A stretch of DNA of 45,650 nt from DATBFG01 sp036558645. Lineage in GTDB: Bacteria; Acidobacteriota; Terriglobia; Terriglobales; Acidobacteriaceae. The position numbers were made by a program, and so were the translations under genes. The notes beneath the pieces were generated by a model that saw nothing but the letters and a program-made list of their open reading frames with translations, had not been told where the DNA came from and searched no databases. Position 1 is the stretch's first letter. The number at the start of each line of letters is the position of its first letter. This document shows positions 16,443-24,219 of this stretch, piece by piece. Where the stretch lies: assembly GCA_036558645.1 (NCBI GenBank), contig DATBFG010000015.1:1-45650 (forward strand), read 5' to 3'.

Positions 16443-18743
16443 ATGGCTAACCGGCGCCAGTTTTTGACACGAGCAGCTATTCTCGCCGCGACTCCATGGT
16501 CGAAGCGAAATTCTTCAGCCCAAGATGCAACGAACTCAACAGATCACGACTTGATGGTCGACGGCATCGGGAAAACGGCACCGGCGAGAAATAGTGTAAT
16601 TCTCGAAAACGCCGAGATGAAGCTGGTGATTAGTGAGACCGGCAAAGCCATAAGTCTTATTCACAAGAAGTCACGCCAGGAATGCCTTGTACAAGGCACC
16701 GGGCTATCCGCGTTCACCGCGACGCAATATAGGCCTTATGATAATGAGCTGCAGTTGGCTTTCCCGGCCAAGTCAAAAACCTTTTCGGCCGCTTCTGTGA
16801 AGCTTGATGGCGAACGGCTGTTTGTTGGTTTCGAGCTTGTAGACTACTTGGCAGTTATTAGATTGTCAATCACTGATACCTACATAGCCTTCGAGTTGGA
16901 AAAGTTAGAATATGCGGGAAGCAGCCGCCTGCGTCCGAAGCTGAAGACTCCAATTGACGAAGTCGTGCTTTTGCAACTGCCCGTACGCCGACGAACAAAT
17001 TTCGGGGAGTGGCTGAATGTGATGTGGGACGACCAGGTTGCCATAAACATTTTAGGTACGGATCCTTACGCCAAAATCGATGCGGAATCGTGCGAACACT
17101 ACCATGTATTTAAGGCTGGGACCGTTGATGAGGTCAAAACAGAAGGAGTGGGCGCAGCGCTAATAGTGACCGCGACCGAGAAGCTACTTGACAGAGTGGG
17201 CCAAGTAGAGCAGGACTTCGGCCTGCCCCTCGGTGTGCAAAGCCGACGTGGCAGGGAATATAGGCTCTCGTATTACGAGTTGCAGGAGGTCAGTCTGAAG
17301 GATATTGATCGACACCTAGAGTTTGCCAAGCGCGGCGGCTTTCGTTCTGTCAACATTTATTATCAAGCCTTCGCTAAAACGGCCGGCCATTATATGTTGC
17401 GAGAGGAATACCCAAACAAGATGGATGATCTGAAGAAGGTTGTTGAGAAGATTAAAGGGGCTGGAATGGTCCCTGGGGTTCACCTTCACTACAACAAAGC
17501 GCACAAGGAAGACCTCTATGTCACGCCCGTACCCGACCCGCGTTTGAATGTTGTCCGAGTGTTTACGCTGGCGCGCCCACTCGATGGAGTTGCAGAGACC
17601 ATTGTCGTAGAAGAGAATCCGCGTCGCTGCACACTAGACGAGCAGCGGAGAATCTTGAAGATCGAAGGCGAGCTAATCACTTACGAGAATTACATCAGTG
17701 AGCCTCCATATCGATTCATCGGGTGCCACCGGGGAGCGCTGAACACTCGACCAGCGAGTTACAACGTAGGTGCGAAAATCGGTTTATTGGACGTTGACAC
17801 GTGGCCAACGTTCGTTCGCTTTTCGCAGAACACTAGCATTCAAGAAGAGGTGGCTAAGCGGCTGGGCCAAATTTACAGTAAGGTGGGTTTTCGGTGGGTT
17901 TATTTCGACGGTGCAGAAGACGTTCCTCCTCCCTATTGGTTCACTGTCTCTCGCAGCCAATGGGTCGTGTACCGCGCGCTCCAACCGCAGCCGCTGTTTG
18001 CGGAAGGCGCATGTAAATCGCACTTTAGTTGGCACATGCTGACGCGGGGCAACGCCTTCGACGTCTTCATGCCCGAAGTGATGAAGGACGCTACCCGCAC
18101 GCATCCTGCGGCCGAAGCGCCCCGAATGGCCCGTGACTTTACCAGCCTCAACTTCGGTTGGGTCGGCTACTGGGCTCCAAGCAAGGAGACCATTGGCACT
18201 CAGCCCGATATGCTGGAATACGTTACTAGCCGCGCGGCCGCATGGGATTGCCCGATCTCTTTGAAGGGCGACTTAGATGCGCTCGAAGCACATCCGCGAA
18301 CGCCCGATAACCTCGAAGTCGTCAAGCGCTGGGAAGACGCTCGTGCGGCGAACTGGCTAAACGGCGTCCAGAAGCAGGCGCTGCGTACCTTGAATCGGGA
18401 ACATATCCTCCTCATCAACGAGAAAGGCGGCTTCGAACTGGTTGTGTACGAACAGATCCTTAACGCCGCGAAGGGGGATAAGGCAGTTTCCGCGTTCGTA
18501 TTCGAACGCGATGGCAAGACGCATATTGTTTATTGGCACACTTTTGGTAACGCTCGGCTCGATGTTCCGCTGCCTGGAGCGCATGTCCGCCTGTTCAGAG
18601 AAATCGGAGAGCCCGCCGAGGCGCAAGCGAGCGGTAACCGCGTTCGTCTTCCGCTTGCTGGGCGGCATTACGTGGAGTGTGCCGGTCTGTCGAGATCCAC
18701 GGTCGTCCGCGCCTTCGAGCAAGCCGTAGTTGTTCCCGGTTAG
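16443..18743 (+). CDS. Tat-exported large TIM-barrel-like protein, putative glycosidase
   Basis: A 766-residue protein beginning with a twin-arginine type signal (NRRQFLTRAA, residues 3-12) after an AAGGAG ribosome site. The N-terminal 250 residues look like an all-beta supersandwich (VILENAEMKLVISETGKAIS and onward), as seen before the catalytic barrel in several glycosidase clans. A barrel-like part follows from about 285 to 640, with GGFRSVNIYYQAF, VPGVHLHYNKAH and RWVYFDGAEDVPPPYW. The Asp/Glu in DGAED is a candidate catalytic or ligand position. The C-terminal 120 residues form a beta domain. I cannot place it in a numbered GH family. Together with the other Tat-exported proteins here it suggests a dedicated glycan-degrading set. 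Function is inferred from architecture and neighbours only. Confidence 0.6.
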   Translation: MANRRQFLTRAAILAATPWSKRNSSAQDATNSTDHDLMVDGIGKTAPARNSVILENAEMKLVISETGKAISLIHKKSRQECLVQGTGLSAFTATQYRPYDNELQLAFPAKSKTFSAASVKLDGERLFVGFELVDYLAVIRLSITDTYIAFELEKLEYAGSSRLRPKLKTPIDEVVLLQLPVRRRTNFGEWLNVMWDDQVAINILGTDPYAKIDAESCEHYHVFKAGTVDEVKTEGVGAALIVTATEKLLDRVGQVEQDFGLPLGVQSRRGREYRLSYYELQEVSLKDIDRHLEFAKRGGFRSVNIYYQAFAKTAGHYMLREEYPNKMDDLKKVVEKIKGAGMVPGVHLHYNKAHKEDLYVTPVPDPRLNVVRVFTLARPLDGVAETIVVEENPRRCTLDEQRRILKIEGELITYENYISEPPYRFIGCHRGALNTRPASYNVGAKIGLLDVDTWPTFVRFSQNTSIQEEVAKRLGQIYSKVGFRWVYFDGAEDVPPPYWFTVSRSQWVVYRALQPQPLFAEGACKSHFSWHMLTRGNAFDVFMPEVMKDATRTHPAAEAPRMARDFTSLNFGWVGYWAPSKETIGTQPDMLEYVTSRAAAWDCPISLKGDLDALEAHPRTPDNLEVVKRWEDARAANWLNGVQKQALRTLNREHILLINEKGGFELVVYEQILNAAKGDKAVSAFVFERDGKTHIVYWHTFGNARLDVPLPGAHVRLFREIGEPAEAQASGNRVRLPLAGRHYVECAGLSRSTVVRAFEQAVVVPG

Positions 18744-18806
18744 CAATTGGAACGTGAGAGGCAGAGCCCAGAATGCTGTTTTCGGGGAACAATAGTCGAT
18801 CTGTCC

Positions 18807-18879
18807 ATTTTGGAGATGTCATCAGAAATGATCTGCCGTTTGCGAATAATCGATCCGTACAAAAGTTTGTCTCCAAAAT
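18807..18879. repeat. 10-bp inverted repeat with 53-nt spacer
   Basis: ATTTTGGAGA at 18807-18816 is the exact reverse complement of TCTCCAAAAT at 18870-18879. It lies about 60 nt after the stop of the preceding gene and just before the 133-bp TIR element. It could fold in RNA or be part of a decayed mobile element; no function is evident. Confidence 0.5.
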
Positions 18880-18890
18880 ATTCTGTGCAT

Positions 18891-19023
18891 CCCGTAATGT
18901 CCGGAAATTCGCCAGTCCGTTTCTTCAATAATTTAGACGGCCGTTAACTGCAACGTTAAGCGATGCTGTCAAGTTAAAACAAGAGCCGGCAAGGCAGGAT
19001 TCGAGTTTTCAGGACATTACGGG
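18891..19023. repeat. 133-bp element with 17-bp imperfect terminal inverted repeats (MITE-like)
   Basis: The left end CCCGTAATGTCCGGAAA (18891-18907) and the reverse complement of the right end (19007-19023) agree at 16 of 17 positions. The interior has no coding potential but contains, on the minus strand, a TTGACA-like box. The outer flanks do not show an obvious target-site duplication. This is the form of a MITE or of the two ends of an IS element left after loss of its transposase. Its position just before a tRNA fragment fits an integration hotspot. Family unknown. Confidence 0.6.
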
Positions 19024-19091
19024 TACATTGTCCTTCGCCCCGAAGCCGTTGACTCAGAATCTGTCGACGAACCACGGAGTAATAGTCACCG

Positions 19092-19121
19092 AGGCATCGA
19101 GTTGACTCGATGCCTGGTTTT
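19092..19121 (+). terminator. Rho-independent terminator-like hairpin
   Basis: A perfect 10-bp stem (AGGCATCGAG, 19092-19101; CTCGATGCCT, 19106-19115) closes a TTGA loop and is followed by GGTTTTT. It points rightward on the plus strand. It lies about 350 nt after the stop at 18743 and may end that transcript, or may be a leftover from the lost neighbour of the tRNA fragment. Confidence 0.6.
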
Positions 19122-19287
19122 TCAATTCGCCACACAATGTCAATGCGTTCAGCGCGGAAAGGCCACTCCCAAGTTCTTGGACCTTATTTGGACCTTACGC
19201 TACCGACCAGAGCGGGCCGCGAGGGAACGGTCTTTGACGATCAATCAACAGCTTAGGCGTCCGCAATGGCGCCCAACAATACTCAAT

Positions 19288-19346
19288 TAGCTTCAGGTTC
19301 TAGTGCCAGTAATGGCGTGGAGGTTCAAGTCCTCTCATCCGCACCA
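19288..19346 (+). other. 3' fragment of tRNA-Leu(CAG): probable attachment-site remnant
   Basis: The last 59 bases match the 3' part of a class II tRNA-Leu. An anticodon loop TTCAGGT (anticodon CAG) is followed by a variable arm with stem GCC/GGC, a T arm GGAGG-TTCAAGT-CCTCT, the acceptor strand CATCCGC, discriminator A and an encoded CCA ending at 19346. The 5' half is missing: the bases where GCGGATG should stand read TCCGCAA, and no D arm is present. Similarity starts at the anticodon stem, the usual crossover zone for tyrosine recombinases. A copied 3' end like this is what an integrated island leaves at its distal side, the intact tRNA then lying to the left, outside the window. A run of six T follows the CCA. 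Confidence 0.8.
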
Positions 19347-19475
19347 ATTTTTTGTGAAGGCCGAATCTCGGTATGTGGATGGGCGTCGAATCCCAGGGGC
19401 ACTCGAAAGCATCTCGTTCTTTTCGAAGCTTGGACGCACCGCACTGCTTTCCGCTCCCATCCCCAGCGGAGAATG

Positions 19476-22034
19476 TTACTGCTGGGAATACAGACTTCTC
19501 ATCCGGAACGAGCGGTAAACGAATCCGGCTTGATCAAACTCTGCTTCGAGCGTGTTCGATCGGCTGAATTCCCGCATCTTCGAGCTCGGGCTCAGGAAGC
19601 CGAGGTCGAAAAAGAAATTGCCGTTCGATAATAAGTTCGCAGTGCCGACGGCACCAGAATAGTCGCCTAGATCGAGGTTGACCGCGAGTGTCGCGGTCTT
19701 GCTGGTTTCGTCGAGGCGAAGACCTTGTCCGCGGCTGTGGCCGGGGAAAGTCCTTACCCGCGTGTTGCCATTATCGAAGAGGGTCAGTAATCCGTTCGAC
19801 GCATACTCGGCATCGTGCTGATGGGAAAACCAGGGATAGGGGTCGCCGGCGGGAGCGGAGAGCGTGAAGTCTCCTTCGTTGCCTAGCTTCCAAAGGACTG
19901 CTCCGTCACCGCTACCATTTGCGTAACGGAATTTAACAACCCAGTCCTGGTGCCGGACAGAAATGATCATATTTCCATCGGGCGCGAGCCACAGCGAGTT
20001 AGAGTGGGTCCAGTCATTCGCCACCGAGTAGTTCGGGTTGAGCGGAACCGCGCAGCCGGCGAAATTGCCGCGGCGGCAAGTCTCTCCAAGAAGAGCTGGG
20101 CGACGGACATCTAGGTGATCGAACTCGCTCCAGGAAAACTTGACCTGCAGATTGGTGTCCAGTACGACCGCCATGTCCCCGACTACATCTACCGGTCCGG
20201 CCCCCTGGTCTTCCACTTTCTCGACGCTGGCGATGACTGCGGTACTCCCGTCAGGCAGACGGAGCGCCTCGTGATGAAACGAGGTGATCGGGTCGGCACC
20301 GCGCGCAATGAGCTGCCGGCTGACCGCGGCGTAGTTAGTCTCACGAACCAGGTTCCCGGCCAAGTCGTACTCGCGTAACAATGCCGACAATGCAAGCCCG
20401 CCGGTTGCGCTCGTCTGATCAGCGAGCGCTACCAAAACACCGCCGCCGTTCACCGGCCGCGTAAAGTACAGGATGGGGAGCTCCAGTTGGGGCAGATACC
20501 AGATCACCTTCCCGGCTGCATCCGTTGCATAGGGGGGCGTGCCAGACATCAAAACGGGATAAGCAGTGTTATTCGGCGGTGGCGAAGCTTTCACCACTGA
20601 ATGCGCAGGGATCCCAGCGCCCGATGGCACGTCACCCGTAGTGAAGCTCAGAACGGGACCCATGGAATCGAACGGACCGTTGTAAACATCGTGCTGCAGC
20701 AAGTAGGTGGTTGTTCTCCGCATCCCGGCTACATAGAAGTTCAGACTGGTTGTTCCGTTGCAAGGCTTGAAGGGGGTCGCCTGCCAGATCGTGTCGGAAG
20801 GCTGCTTGAAGCGGACGCGCGCCGCCTGGCCCGCCGGGCAGGGCGGCAGGCTATAGAGCGCGACCAGCGGATGTTTCGTATGCGAAACCGCGGGACTGCT
20901 GCCAGTGACGCGCGAAGTAATGCTGAACGTATCCATCACTGTCCCGGTGCCGCCGGTCGAGGAACGCGCAGTCACCTGTATATCGTAGAGGCCCTCCGAG
21001 CGCGAAGGTGTCCAAGGAAAAGTGTTGAAGTGGTAGAAATCACGGCGTACCTGGAGGGGCCCGCCCGATAGCCCCACGCTGAATCGATAATTGAATGTGG
21101 CATTGGCGTTTGACGTGTCGTGCGCGCTCGCGGTCCACACAACTGTGGTGCCGACCGGTGCGCTGCCGGTGATCGAAGGCGTGAGTGTCACTGATACGCT
21201 ACCGAAAGAAGCTCCCGCCAATCCCAGCGCAGCGGCACAGAGCTTCAGCAGGCGTCTGCTCAAGTGAAGCCTATAGCCGGCCAAGGCAATCAATCCGCCG
21301 AACAGCAACAACAAGGATGCAGGCTCCGGAACTGTCGGTGGCGGAACGACGAGGCTGCCTACCTCGAGGCCGTCGTGAACCGCTCCGTTGGGAGTGCGTG
21401 AATTCCCCATCAGATTCAGCGTGGCGAGCAGGGTTCCCGTTGTAGTCAGCTCGTAAACAAAATTGGTCGATCCGGCCCAGAAGTTTCCCGTCGAGGCATC
21501 GTAACCAAGTCCATACAAGCCGACGAACGGCGTAGCAATCTGCCCGATGTGGGTCCCGGAAGGAGACCAAATGTCGATGAGATTATTGGAATCACCCTCC
21601 GTTGTGTAAATATTGGTGCCGTCGGAGGTGACCCCCACGTGCGTGTACCCGCTGCTCCAGGAGTCGAGCACTGTTCCGCTCGTGTCCACTCGATAGACGG
21701 TTCCGTCGTAGGCGGAGAACAGCAGACTACCGCCTGGTCCCTCACTGCCGTCAGTAAGCAGATCGGCAATCGCGAAGCTGCCGGCGGGAGTCTGGGAACT
21801 GGTGTATGCCTGAACAACACTCGAAGTGAAGCTCGACGCGGGTGTAATCGAGAAATAACCGCTATCTGTCGGGAAAGCAGCGGTCGCCCCCGCCGCACCC
21901 ACGTCCTGCAAGTAGTGGCCGTTCATATCGTAGAGCTGAACGGGCGTCAATGTATTGAACCCTACGAATAAAGTGCTGCCCGGAAGGGTAGCGGACACGG
22001 AGAGAAATACTGCAAGCCTCGAGAGCATATTCAC
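19476..22034 (-). CDS. PEP-CTERM protein fused to an arylsulfotransferase (ASST) domain protein
   Basis: One 852-residue frame carries two complete secreted proteins in series. Residues 1-20 are a signal peptide and 21-230 a beta-propeller-like domain. Residues 235-261 are a full PEP-CTERM sorting tail: VPEPAS, a hydrophobic stretch, then basic RLHLSRR. Normally a protein ends here. Instead a second signal-like segment follows at once (RRLLKLCAAALGLAGASFG, 260-278), then an Ig-like domain (VSVTLTPS onward) and an arylsulfate sulfotransferase beta-propeller. The latter shows FHHEALRLPDG, NDWTHSNSLWLAPDG, SVRHQDWVVKF and FSHQHDAEY, the His and Arg positions expected of ASST, which moves sulfate between phenolic compounds. 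A TTG codon at 21263 could start the second protein separately. It is either a recent gene fusion or two genes with a lost stop. Confidence 0.75.
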   Translation of the reverse strand: MNMLSRLAVFLSVSATLPGSTLFVGFNTLTPVQLYDMNGHYLQDVGAAGATAAFPTDSGYFSITPASSFTSSVVQAYTSSQTPAGSFAIADLLTDGSEGPGGSLLFSAYDGTVYRVDTSGTVLDSWSSGYTHVGVTSDGTNIYTTEGDSNNLIDIWSPSGTHIGQIATPFVGLYGLGYDASTGNFWAGSTNFVYELTTTGTLLATLNLMGNSRTPNGAVHDGLEVGSLVVPPPTVPEPASLLLLFGGLIALAGYRLHLSRRLLKLCAAALGLAGASFGSVSVTLTPSITGSAPVGTTVVWTASAHDTSNANATFNYRFSVGLSGGPLQVRRDFYHFNTFPWTPSRSEGLYDIQVTARSSTGGTGTVMDTFSITSRVTGSSPAVSHTKHPLVALYSLPPCPAGQAARVRFKQPSDTIWQATPFKPCNGTTSLNFYVAGMRRTTTYLLQHDVYNGPFDSMGPVLSFTTGDVPSGAGIPAHSVVKASPPPNNTAYPVLMSGTPPYATDAAGKVIWYLPQLELPILYFTRPVNGGGVLVALADQTSATGGLALSALLREYDLAGNLVRETNYAAVSRQLIARGADPITSFHHEALRLPDGSTAVIASVEKVEDQGAGPVDVVGDMAVVLDTNLQVKFSWSEFDHLDVRRPALLGETCRRGNFAGCAVPLNPNYSVANDWTHSNSLWLAPDGNMIISVRHQDWVVKFRYANGSGDGAVLWKLGNEGDFTLSAPAGDPYPWFSHQHDAEYASNGLLTLFDNGNTRVRTFPGHSRGQGLRLDETSKTATLAVNLDLGDYSGAVGTANLLSNGNFFFDLGFLSPSSKMREFSRSNTLEAEFDQAGFVYRSFRMRSLYSQQ

Positions 22035-22272
22035 CCCTGCTTGTTTGTAATCAAAAAATCATAAAAATGGCTGGTATTCGACCAGTCGTGAAAACATACT
22101 TATCACAGGTTGCAAACTCTGAGCCAAGCTTTTTAAAAAATTCTGTACGAAGTTTCCGCTGTACGGAGTTCTACCAGGTGTGGCGGCTTCTCAGCGTAGT
22201 TGAAAGTTGAGGCGGCGGTTCGCCTGATTCTGAATAGAATCGGGTAACCAAACCTTTGAAAGGAGAACCACC
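22035..22272. other. AT-rich leader of the fused gene plus left flank of an IS256 relic
   Basis: Up to about 22140 the sequence is AT-rich and probably holds the promoter of the minus-strand PEP-CTERM/ASST gene. From about 22150 it leads into the IS256-type transposase relic. A clear terminal inverted repeat was not identified by eye. Confidence 0.35.
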
Positions 22273-22600
22273 GTGAAACGAAGCTATCACACGATTGACA
22301 AGCGAGGCAGGGTGGGCAAACAGAAGCTGGCCGAGTTTTTGGTCCGCAAAGGGCAAGCGCCTTTGCCGATGCTGGGGTGATCGAGCAGAGCCGCCTGGCC
22401 GTGGACGAGCTGATTGATGTTATGGGACGCGCCAGCATGGAAACTGTGCTGGAGCTTTCCGCCCAGCCGATGGCCGGGCCGCAGCAGCAGGGCAAGGCAC
22501 GCCAGGCCAACATCATCTGGCACGCGCACCTCAGTCGAGGCGAGTGCCAAGACACCTATCAAGGCCAAAACGATCCTGAGAAATCGCAGGTTCTTTCGAT
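22273..22600 (+). pseudogene. Truncated, frameshifted IS256/mutator-family transposase
   Basis: A GTG at 22273 with an AAAGGAGA ribosome site opens a frame reading GKQKLAEFLVRKGQAPLPML and then a stop. One base back, the next frame continues from 22377 as VIEQSRLAVDELIDVMGRAS, then METVLELSAQPMAG and KARQANIIWHAH. Together these are the N-terminal part of a mutator-type (IS256-family) transposase as found in acidobacterial genomes. The catalytic DDE region is missing, since similarity ends near 22560-22600. The downstream continuation of the frame runs antisense to the DUF4142 gene and is not coding. It is a dead remnant between the fused gene and the DUF4142 gene. Confidence 0.8.
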
Positions 22601-22686
22601 TCTAAGTTGCTCATTGGATGATGAATCGGCACAGAGGGGCTGCGTCCTCCGAAGCGCAGCACCAATGCGTGCCGGTTCAGCAGTTC

Positions 22687-23205
22687 CTATTGACCGGGCT
22701 TCACTTTTTCCAGTCCCTTTGCCGCGTCGAGGTGCTTTTCGAGAGCCGGCAGAGTTGCGGTCGCGTATGCCTTCAGGTCGGGATTCTGGAGATCGGCCGA
22801 GGCGCGCTTGTACTCGGCGATGGCCTTCTGGTGTCCGGCGACCATTTCACGCTCGAAACGGCGATCGAAAGCCGCCGCTTTCAGTTTCTCGAACGGCGCG
22901 ATCACCTTATTGTGCTGCGCATCGAGTCCCTTGGGCACCGTAGCTCCGGCTTTTGTGGCTGCATCGGATAGCTTTCGATAGTCGTCGGTATGATCGGTGA
23001 CAAGCATCTGGGCGAAGTCTTTTATCGCCTGCGAGGAAGCCTGATCTTGCGCCAACTGACCAATGTGGGCTTCCGTCATGTCTGTTTGCGCCGCGAAATC
23101 AACGAATTTCTGGTCCTTCTCGCTTGCGGCTGTAGCCTGACCAAACGCCGGGATGCAGCATAGCCCGATACAACAGGCAGCGGAAACAACGGTTCTCATT
23201 TTCAT
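22687..23205 (-). CDS. DUF4142 exported helical protein
   Basis: A 172-residue protein with a signal peptide (residues 1-22, ending AFGQA) and an all-helical DUF4142 domain related in fold to ferritin-like bundles. Typical blocks are FVDFAAQTDMTEAHIGQLA, then IKDFAQMLVTDH, and ALEKHLDAAKGL at the end. Members are periplasmic or extracytoplasmic, very common in Acidobacteriota and Proteobacteria, and often stress-linked; the biochemical role is not known. The ATG has an AAGGAGGT site six bases upstream. It may form a unit with the Ku gene, which ends about 110 nt upstream on the same strand, but nothing shows a functional tie. Confidence 0.88.
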   Translation of the reverse strand: MKMRTVVSAACCIGLCCIPAFGQATAASEKDQKFVDFAAQTDMTEAHIGQLAQDQASSQAIKDFAQMLVTDHTDDYRKLSDAATKAGATVPKGLDAQHNKVIAPFEKLKAAAFDRRFEREMVAGHQKAIAEYKRASADLQNPDLKAYATATLPALEKHLDAAKGLEKVKPGQ

Positions 23206-23316
23206 CTATTACCTCCTTCATTTGCCAACCCCATTCTGTAGAACCCGTTACCACGCTACGTAGCTCTCTAGGAGTTTTACGGGATCTGCAGTCCAGGACG
23301 AGCTCAGGCGACCAAC

Positions 23317-24162
23317 TCAGGCAACACGCGCCGCGTGTTTGCGACCGGCGCTCTTTATCTGGCTCTTGTGAGCTGTTTTCGCGGGACGCGAGCTGCCGGC
23401 CAGGCTGCGCTGGAGTGCCTGCATCAAATCGATAACAGGCGCTTTTCGGGGCTGCTTAACCGGCGCAATCCTTTTGCCCTTGCGCTTGCTTTCGATCAGC
23501 TTTTCGACATTCTGTTTGTAATGGTCGTGATATTTTTCCGGCTCAAACGGACCGGCCAGCGTTTCGATCAGCTTACGGGCCAGATCCATTTCTTTCTTGC
23601 CGGGCCGCAGTGTCTTGGATTGAGCAGGTATCTTGGCTGCATTGGCCTTTTGCAGCTCGTCAACGAAATACATGGTGTGAAGAACGATGTTATGTTTGGC
23701 CGGCCGCAAGATTACGATATGCTCGCGGCCGTGCATCGTCACTTTGGCGAGTGCGTCGTATTGAGTTTCCCGCATCGCCTCCAGCAGCAGGGAGTATGGA
23801 CGGCTTACAGACTCCTCGGGTGCGACGTAGTACGAGGTTTCAAAGAAGATTGGATCGATCTCGCTCATCCGAACAAACTGAAGAATTTCCATTACCGTGG
23901 CCGTCGGAGGAGCGATTTTTTCCAGGTCTTCGGGGTCGATGACAATGTAACGGTCCTTTTCGTGTTCGTAGCCTTTGACAATATCGGCGCGCCCGACTGG
24001 CTTGTTTTCCGCCGCGCAGTAAAACACTTCACGAATCCGCGAAAGGTCCTTCTTATGAAGCATGTGGAAGCGCACAGGTTGCGGGCGGGCAGCAGCAAAT
24101 AAACGAATCGGAAAAGAAACCAGCCCGAAACTCAAATATCCTTTCCAGACCGTAGCTGGCAT
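23317..24162 (-). CDS. ku: Ku protein, bacterial non-homologous end joining
   Basis: A 281-residue bacterial Ku homologue. Ku forms a homodimeric ring on DNA double-strand ends and recruits the ligase LigD. The opening MPATVWKGYLSFGLVSFPIR, the block REVFYCAAENKPVGRADIVKGY and the late KYHDHYKQNVEKLIESK are hallmarks of the family. The length is usual (260-300). The C-terminus (about 235-281) is rich in Lys and Arg, as in Ku proteins whose basic tail helps DNA binding. It is divergent from the aldehyde dehydrogenase gene with 57 nt between starts. No ligD is in the window, so the ligase must be elsewhere if the pathway is complete. Confidence 0.96.
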   Translation of the reverse strand: MPATVWKGYLSFGLVSFPIRLFAAARPQPVRFHMLHKKDLSRIREVFYCAAENKPVGRADIVKGYEHEKDRYIVIDPEDLEKIAPPTATVMEILQFVRMSEIDPIFFETSYYVAPEESVSRPYSLLLEAMRETQYDALAKVTMHGREHIVILRPAKHNIVLHTMYFVDELQKANAAKIPAQSKTLRPGKKEMDLARKLIETLAGPFEPEKYHDHYKQNVEKLIESKRKGKRIAPVKQPRKAPVIDLMQALQRSLAGSSRPAKTAHKSQIKSAGRKHAARVA

Positions 24163-24219
24163 ACGAAGAGATTTACACGCAACTCGAGTGCCATCATCAT
24201 GTAGCTAACAGGATGTAGA

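Noticed and set aside
19260..19346. A complete tRNA-Leu gene.
   Set aside because: The 5' acceptor strand and D arm are missing. A TGGCG at the right distance is present, but the seven bases before it do not pair with the 3' acceptor.
22377..22943. A 188-codon plus-strand frame as an intact gene.
   Set aside because: Its first part is the shifted continuation of the IS256 relic and the rest is antisense to the DUF4142 gene.
23335..24102. A 255-codon plus-strand frame opposite the Ku gene.
   Set aside because: It is the antisense image of the clearly recognisable Ku coding sequence.
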